DNA of 64,000 nucleotides, from assembly GCA_903632075.3 (NCBI GenBank), contig CAHIKZ030005492.1, forward strand, positions 936,001 through 1,000,000. The letters run 5' to 3'. The stretch is from Acanthosepion pharaonis (lineage: Eukaryota; Mollusca; Cephalopoda; Sepiida; Sepiidae). Shown piece after piece: positions 57,186 through 64,000 of this stretch; position 1 is the first letter of the stretch, and the number at the start of each line of letters is the position of its first letter. A program made the translations under genes and the position numbers. The notes beneath the pieces are model-generated. The model was not told where the DNA came from. It saw only the letters and a list, made by a program, of their open reading frames with translations, and searched no databases.

Positions 57186-57345
57186 TATCCACTTTTGTAC
57201 AAATACCCTTGAGAAAGGTATGAATATATCTCTTTTACTCCCAGCTATGGGTTAAATAATAGGTTAGCCTGAATTCTTTAGCCTTGATTGCCAACTAGTC
57301 TAAGGTAATGACAACTCAAAATTCAGAACCATTCAGCTACCTGAA
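57186..57345 (+). repeat. SINE body, 5'-truncated
   Basis: TTTTGTACAAATACCCTTGA then GAAAGGTATGAATATATC matches 15540-15575. The continuation AGGTTAGCCTGAATTCTTTA is weakly similar to 15615-15680. No promoter boxes are retained. Confidence 0.6.
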
Positions 57346-58654
57346 GCCGTACAAAAGTTGGTTAGATTTGGCTGTGAAAATACTACGTGGTTAAAAACAA
57401 AAACATGATAGATTTCAACAACTAACCTAGTAGTTTCAGAGATTTTCAACTGACAAGGGAAAATTAGATTTTCTGTTCAGGAGCACTATAATAATAATCT
57501 CAAGGAAAGTAATTATCCAGATTTCTGTTGACACCAATGGATATTGAACCTATGGAAGTGCATCAGATGATGATAATGACAATGAAGAAGAAGAAGAAAT
57601 AATTAATACATGTTGTATAAAATAATAATAAGAAAATGTATAAATATATAGTACACCTTCTTTTCCAAGGCATTTGAGCTTTGCCAAACCACATTGCACA
57701 TGACAATATGCATATATATGAAATAATTTGCATTGTAGCTTTTCAAAAACATGCCAGTTTGTCATCAACAAAATCATGTCTACCATACTAACAATGTCCA
57801 GTTCTTGAGCAAAAAACTAACCTTAGCATGAAGTTAGGATATTTTATATACAATTTTGATTTAAATATAATAGCATTTTATTGGAAGCATATAGTAAAAA
57901 AAAAAACTAATCAGACCTTGTTGGCTGGATTAACAAAACTCATTTAAATTACTGATTATTTCGATGTACATACATAATTAATGCTGATTATATCTGTGTA
58001 CATTAATAATTAAAACTAATTAGATCTATATGTACATATATAATTAACACTGATTATATGTAAGTACATACATAATTGCAAGCAGTTAAGTATGTTGGAG
58101 AAGATATTGCAATAAAATATGTGACAAAGTTGACAACCGACATCCTCCTGCCATCACTTTAAACTAACACCTTCTTTTTTCTATATATCTTAATTATAAT
58201 TAGAAACTATAGTTTTGGAAAGTGAAAATGTCAGTGAAATTTGAAATTTTCTAAAATTTTCCTCTGAAATAAGAAAAATACAAACTTTAAGGAAAATGTT
58301 CACAATATATAGAAAAAAAGAAAAGACATCAGTTTAAAATGATGCCAAGAGGATGTGGTTTAATTTTGTAGTTTGTGATCTTTTAATTTTTATATACAAA
58401 TATATTAACATTATTATGATTATTACGTGATTCAAATTTAGTTTTGTCTATAGAAGAGTTAAATAAGGTAGAATACAACTTAACCTTCAATACATTAAAT
58501 TAAATGGTTTTAGTTTTCATCACAATTAATAAATCCTTATTATCAAGAAGGAGGTATCCTCTTTTGTAGCTTGTTTTGATTTTAATAGTAATAGTAATTT
58601 GTAACATTGATTTCAAAAGTATTTAATTGGCTTAATCTATTTTACTTGTATTTA
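57346..58654. other. AT-rich DNA; short dispersed repeat at 57430-57485
   Basis: 57432-57480 matches 54704-54752 (TCAGAGATTTTCAACT and AAAATTAGATTTTCTGTTCAG). 57960-58080 has three diverged TTAATACTGATTATAT-type repeats. Otherwise featureless. Confidence 0.5.
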
Positions 58655-58795
58655 CAAGTGGATGTCAGAAAGGTCTCAGTCTATATCTATTTATGAAAAT
58701 CAAACCAAACAGCCGAAAAGTAGAATTTGAGGGGAATACTTTCTTGGAAGAGCCAATAACTTTTCAGGAACATCTCATAAGTAACTTAGGTAATA
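58655..58795. repeat. R5 MITE-like copy, diverged
   Basis: The right end inverted reads TTATGAGATGTTCCTGAAAAG then TTATTGGCTC; the left end reads AAGTGGATGTCAGAAAGGTC. They are weakly inverted with respect to each other and match R5. Confidence 0.5.
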
Positions 58796-59789
58796 ATGAA
58801 ATGAAAAAAAGTTATTTTACTTTTTTTACTGCTGCAAATTCATTTATTGATTACTAATTGTTCAGTTCTTAAGACTGCCAATACCGTCTTCTTATAAGTG
58901 ACCATATAAAACAACAAATCAATAACATTTGGAGATACTTTGTACATGCAAACTAGGACGGTAATGCTTCAGTATCTATCTTAATTCACATCTGTCCATT
59001 AAAAGAAAGAAAAAAGATGAGTGTGTTTCATTACTTACCTGAAGTCTTTTATATTTACTTTGGCCTGTCATTCTTATTTGCCATTGCTTTTGCCTACCTG
59101 CAAAGAGAAACCTTGATTCAGTATCTGTCTGTCTTAAGTCAATCATATCTATCTATTTAAGTCCATTCATAGGTATCTATCTTGTTATCATCAATCTGCA
59201 TACTCAAGAAGTGGGGTGTGGTATTTTATCCATCACAGTCATTCTTGATACCAAACTCAACTCCAACAACATAAAACATTTCTTGCTATGGAGATTACTT
59301 GCCTGCCAGTCATAAGGTAACCTAAACATTTAACTGCCAAGAAAGATTACTGTACAGCTAAGAATTCTGACACACCTTCAGTTATTCACTGTCAGAATTC
59401 TGGCTCAGGTCAAATCATCAAATTTTGAACCAGACTCAAAACATCTATATTTCTCCCAACATTTCTTTTGATTCTCTTAATCTTCTTTCACAGGAATGGT
59501 TGCTCAAATATGTGTTCAATATCACTGCTTATACAACATTCAATATTTTAACTCTTAGTTTTCTATACAACACATTGCTGCAGTCTTTGACATATAGAAA
59601 ATATAAAAATTACAGAATTAATGTCATTCCAAGTTCATTTTAAAAGTAATACTTACATAGAGATTTACACCCCATCTTTTTTTCTTCTTTCTCAGTAGAT
59701 TCATGGAATTCAAGCAGCAGGTTAGAAATTTCTAATAGGAGGTATAATTATATGCCTTTACATTCTGATTGGGAAATTAATCTTGTTTG
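58796..59789. other. Unassigned
   Basis: 59250-59640 is less AT-rich on the plus strand, with a 72-codon frame at 59425-59643. It may belong to the same decayed LINE as 59790-60090, but no motif was recognised. Confidence 0.4.
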
Positions 59790-60090
59790 TTATACTCACA
59801 ATGTTTTGGCTATTGTATCTTCTACCATTATTGGTAATTTTAAACCAAATCCTTCATGGGAGTATATTGTTTTCATTTCACTTTCTATTTCTAAGGGATA
59901 TCTCATGTATATTCTCCAATGTATTTTGCTCTTTATGTCATTTCTCAGATGCCCCTGCCAGAAAATCCACTATATTTTGACCAATACCTTAATTCACTTG
60001 ACTATGACTATCTACATTCACTTATATTTGAATCTAATGTGTTGCTTCTGTAATTTAGACTCCCATAAAGAATAGGCAGCAGTCTTTTTT
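59790..60090 (+). pseudogene. Possible LINE endonuclease remnant
   Basis: In one plus-strand frame, SDAPARKSTIFDQYLNSLDY then DYLHSLIFESNVLLL (about 59945-60055) resembles the stretch before the DFN motif in Jockey-like endonucleases (P-S-x, then F/Y-D-x-L, then I-x-V-x-G-D-F-N). The DFN box itself is not readable. A competing frame (59752-60075) is open for 107 codons but has no recognised content. Tentative. Confidence 0.35.
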
Positions 60091-60753
60091 GATTTTCTCT
60101 ATTCCTTTATTTTGTTCTTGATATTATTAATTAACTGCTGATGAAAATAATTTGTAAGTAAATGATTATCCATTTACCACCTCAAGGTATCATGTTTCTA
60201 GTTAGTTGATGTTAAGGAGTATACAGACAAGTCCAAATATAGAAAAGAAAGTGAAAAATGATTATAAATTAGGTACATTTTCAATTCTAACTACACAGAG
60301 AAAGATTCATTGTGAAGAGTTCCTTCATGAAAATAATCATCTAACATAATATATAATACAACATGGTTGTGGATAGATAGAATAATGTTTTGAGCTAGCA
60401 TCTTTAGTAGTAAAATTATAGGTTCTTTCAGTAGTGATGAGGGTACCAAGATAAATAAAGACAGTTATTCTAAGTTCTTGGATAAGACATTTTTGTGTGT
60501 TACTGGTCAAAATCAAAAAGTGAAAGCATATATTTATACAAGACCATTCTTTGTCATATTCTGCAAAGTTAACTGTTGCTTATATTGACAAAAAATATTT
60601 TAAAGATTCCAAATGAATGAAATGGCACCCTGCTTCTCCAGATATTATTCCAATAGGATAACTTATGGTCTATCATTAAGTGAAATTTATGAGAAATGGA
60701 AACAATATTAAGTAAAAGAGATTTCTAGGAAGCAATAAAAACTGATGCAAGTA
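60091..60753. other. AT-rich DNA without recognisable features
   Basis: Nothing recognisable. Confidence 0.4.
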
Positions 60754-60845
60754 ATTATTTACATTGTTTGAGCTGTTGTCATCATCTTTATTGCTGTGAA
60801 TATGGCAATAAAGATGAGGACAACAGCTCGAACAATGTAAATAAT
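60754..60845. repeat. Near-perfect hairpin, 41-nt arms, from inverted M1 tails
   Basis: Arms 60754-60794 and 60805-60845 differ at only two positions (one would be a G-U pair in RNA) around a 10-nt loop. The right arm, GCAATAAAGATGAGGAC.. and AACAATGTAAATAAT, matches the tail of the M1 module at 8338-8380. It is thus an inverted pair of M1 tails rather than an isolated palindrome. Confidence 0.88.
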
Positions 60846-61487
60846 GTAAATAAATACAATACCTCATCTCAGAAATATAGATATTGATGCAAGAAATTTT
60901 CAAATTAAAATAGTAGGAAAATTTTAAAATATATTTATGTGAAAGACCTGATGAAGGTTATAGGATGTCAAGGAGGCCCATTTTAGCATATAAAATAATA
61001 ATTTATTCAGATAGGTGGGAAATTGGTTTAATAAAATATAAGTTTCTGCTGCTTATATCTTTTGGATTTACTTATAAATAGAAGTTCATTTGCTGTTAAT
61101 TTGCTGGCATAATAAAACTTGATGTCCCCAAAATATGTCATCAGTATTTTTAATTAGGATTGAGATGGTATATCACTCATATAAATATATTCTGAAAATT
61201 TTACCAATATCAGTTAGATAATATGAATTTGAAAGTGAAAACTTATGTAATAAAATTCAGCACAGTGCATAAATCATACTGAAATGAAAATATCTGTATT
61301 TCAAATCTCCTGTTCAGTGAAGATTCCTTAATTTCTGTCAGATGAAATTTGCTCTTTTAAATAGACTTCAGCACATGAATACAGTCAATAATTTCATATC
61401 AGTGATGTATCATGTTCAGATTTTGAAATCATAAATTGTAAAAAATAAAGCATAAATTTCAGTTTGCATTTCTGGAATGGGGAGTTA
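60846..61487. other. AT-rich DNA without recognisable features
   Basis: Nothing recognisable. Confidence 0.4.
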
Positions 61488-61545
61488 CCATTATTTACAT
61501 TTAGACTTATGTCCTCATTAGTTCAAATGTAAATAATGTACAAAA
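61488..61545 (-). repeat. Diverged M1 tail with inverted ends
   Basis: CATTATTTACATTTAGAC and, at the other end, TTCAAATGTAAATAATG are inverted copies. On the minus strand AATGAGGACATAAGTC parallels GATGAGGACAATAGTC of M1. Confidence 0.5.
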
Positions 61546-62289
61546 CAAGCTTTAAAATTGAAGCAAATTGAAAATTGAAATGCAGTTCTCATGGTTCTTT
61601 TGTTACACTTCTAACTGCATAGATGGTATTCATCGATTACTATTTCAGCTATTTCATGATGTGTAAGTTTCTGATTAGCCCTCAAGTTGATAAGATTAAT
61701 TGTCATCTATTGGTAAAAATCTTAATTTCTGATCAGTTCTAAAGATCATTACCATTGATCATGTACTTTATAAAATCTTTAACAATAAGAGTGTGCAAAT
61801 GATTTATCACAAGGGAAAATATGAAGAAACAAGATAACTTACCTGAGTCATATCAAACTGGTTAATACATGATATGAATAATTAATTATTTACCCAAGAA
61901 ATTTAGGGTAATTATTCAGTTATTTTTAAATACTTATAAAATTTGTAGCTCATATAACTAAATTCAAAACTATTAGCTCTTTGTTGCCCAAGACCCATTT
62001 CATTCAGAGATTGAGTCATTTTATCATTAAATAATCACAAAAGAGAAAAAATATGTCTTCATTCTTGTGTCAAACTGTCCTAGAACATAGATTTATTCAA
62101 ATTAAAAACCTGGGAATTAGAAAATTCTTACTTTGACATGTTTTTAATGACAAACTGGCATCATCAACGAAAATATTTATTTGATGAACATAATGTCTAC
62201 ATTGCTGAGACAAAATGTGATTCATATTAAATATCTCTATCTCTGATTTTTAACCTCACAGATGAAGAATAAACATGAGACAACAGAAA
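61546..62289. other. AT-rich DNA without recognisable features
   Basis: Nothing recognisable. Confidence 0.4.
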
Positions 62290-62815
62290 TATAGTTTGAC
62301 AGAAGGATGCTGAGAATACCATGCACTGAACACATGAGCAATGTTAAAGTTTTAGACAAAATAGAAACAAAAAGGAGACATACTTAACATCAGACAGAGA
62401 CAGTTGAAATTTCTAGGGTGCATAATGAGGAAAAGGGGTTGGAAAATTTGATACTCACAAGATGTATTGAAGGCAAGAGTGGCTGAGGAAAGCAGCATAT
62501 AACCAGCTTAACAACCTTGTGTAAATAGTTGTCAGAACAGTGACTAAGAGAGATAGCAAAAAAACAAAAAAAAACAAATTTGCTAAGGACTACAAAGGAC
62601 AAGAAATATGCTAGTAACATTCAATACCACCAATTTGATTTTTTTCTTTTATGGTTTATCAACCCTTCGTATTTCTCTATATGCTGTGTTCCTTCAGGAA
62701 AAAAAACACAGACTTGGAGGTGTGGCAAAAAGACAAAGCTTACTCAGAGCTACAAAAGGAGAGCCATTATTGCCCATGTCCTGAAGGGACACAATACATA
62801 GAAGAAGAAGAATGA
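62290..62815 (+). pseudogene. LINE-B C-terminal tail with internal insertion
   Basis: RMLRIPCTEHMSNVKVLDKI (about 62307-62366), RQLKFLGCIMRKRGWKI, a GKSG-like block and a degraded TLLRATK region to about 62600. About 110 bp (roughly 62620-62735) without LINE similarity interrupts it. Then RQSLLRATKGEPLLPMS-like sequence in broken frames ends near CCTGAAGGGACACAATAC (62780-62798). Block order equals 46520-46860. Inactive. Confidence 0.75.
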
Positions 62816-64000
62816 AGATTCTGTGTCACTTAGTTCAATTACAACTGAGTGATATGTTATAATAATGCTTTTTTACTGTTTTCTTTGGTGAAAAATGTCT
62901 ATGCTTACAAGATTAAACTACCAAAATTTTTCCAATTTATTAGCTTTCAGTTGTTTACCATAAATAGACTTCTAAATATAAGATATCATTAAAAAGAATT
63001 GTAATGCAAGGATTTAACAGACTTACATCTTAATCTTTGTAGTTTGTAACACAATCATATTTCTATATTTACAAAAAGTGATCTTTTTGCAACCTACAGA
63101 TTCATTTGGATTAATATGCTAATCTTTAAGGTTTGGGCCAGAAATAAGTTTTTATATTTACATGTGATCTCACTGCTAAAAATGCTTTAGGCTTAATGGA
63201 AAATTGATTTGTTCTATTTTGTTATATTTTATAAACATATTAACCAGAGTTTTATGTCATCAGAATTCTGTTTTTGATGTCCATGTTTTAAAAGGATTGT
63301 TCTCCAATATAAGTATTCTCAAAATATAATTGCTATTTCAACAGATTTTGCCAAAATTAAAGAAAATTGTACAATTATTTTTAATTTAATCAGAACTTCT
63401 TTAAACTTCTTTTTAAAAAAGTTCATATAGTTGGCAGAGATCACTATCATGTTGATTGCAAATGTGCCTTTTAGATAATTAATTTTTGCAATTAGGAATC
63501 AGTTTCCTTTTGACAAATAATAATTAAAATTTGTCAGTGAAGAGCCCACACCAATTTTCAATAAGCAATTTTATGTTTTTTGAAAATAAAATCAAATGAA
63601 AATTGTGTTAAAAACAGAAGTTACTCAGAATTTGGTTCATTAATATTTTATCTTTTCCGCCAAATTTAAAAGCTTATTTTTCACAATAAATTTTACAAGC
63701 AGATATCCTTGCACTATCTGATTATATCCATATATGTAGTTTTGAATTTGCAAGACAGTACAAAGAAGTACAAAGAAGGAAGTTTGAAATTTTTAGATTT
63801 TAATAATTTTCTAATATTTCCATTTCCGAATTCATCTAATAAAGTTAATTCTAATTAATTCAATCCTTTTGAAGAAGTTGCAACATGACAAGGGATTGAG
63901 ATAAAGACATGTATAGTTTTCACTGTATCCATTCTGATTCTTCTCTCTCTTTGCTCTATCTATCCTCCTCCTCTTCTCTATCTTCACTGTATCTATTTTC
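62816..64000. other. AT-rich DNA; pyrimidine-rich at the very end
   Basis: No element or gene was recognised. 63760-63781 holds a short AGTACAAAGA duplication. The last 60 bp is CT-rich and cut by the window edge. Confidence 0.45.

Noticed and set aside
59752..60075. Plus-strand 107-codon hydrophobic frame as a membrane protein
   Set aside because: A competing frame resembles a LINE endonuclease segment, and the hydrophobicity is explained by T-rich composition.

Overview
The window looks like a gene-poor, very AT-rich stretch of a large metazoan genome. I found no intact host protein gene, rRNA, functional tRNA, CRISPR array or bacterial feature. What is recognisable is almost all repeat: dead transposons, short non-autonomous elements and many long (TA)n and (GATA)n microsatellites. 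The mix suggests a mollusc, most likely a coleoid cephalopod such as an octopus. The grounds are tRNA-headed SINEs, Jockey-like and a second class of non-LTR retrotransposon, a Penelope-like element, several mariner/Tc1 families, a hAT C-terminus and (TA)n tracts of 40-90 bp. The organism call is inference, not proven by a host gene.

Layout. 1-8 kb: a 60-bp duplication, a 28-bp minisatellite, a mosaic duplication carrying a hAT-transposase C-terminus, and a 430-bp polypyrimidine tract. 8.3-11.7 kb: a decayed Ty3-like Gag/protease fragment on the minus strand, then a Tc1-like relic with TA-flanked ends. 13-23 kb: minus-strand LINE remnants, a mariner deletion derivative with about 70-bp near-identical inverted termini (18874-19764), foldback-type repeats, then more LINE ends. 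24-29 kb: a Penelope-like C-terminus, a dispersed repeat holding a minisatellite, and an 822-bp foldback element (28041-28862). 30-36 kb: an unassigned coding-like stretch, a mariner relic, and unassigned sequence. 40-46 kb: the longest element, a Jockey-like LINE with endonuclease and reverse transcriptase motifs, joined to a second 3' fragment of the same family, then another mariner relic. 46-64 kb: further LINE ends, SINEs, hairpins, a Tc1/mariner-superfamily relic at 52.1-52.8 kb, and long featureless AT-rich DNA.

The families are interlinked rather than cooperative. Non-autonomous pieces repeatedly end at (TA)n or (CT)n(TA)n tracts. Several carry a short CTGANGA-hairpin-GAAA motif resembling the catalytic core of hammerhead ribozymes known from Penelope-like elements and retrozymes. 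That recurring architecture (motif, short tail, TA tract), including inverted pairs that make long hairpins, is the most interesting signal here. It is unproven: no complete three-stem hammerhead could be drawn by eye.
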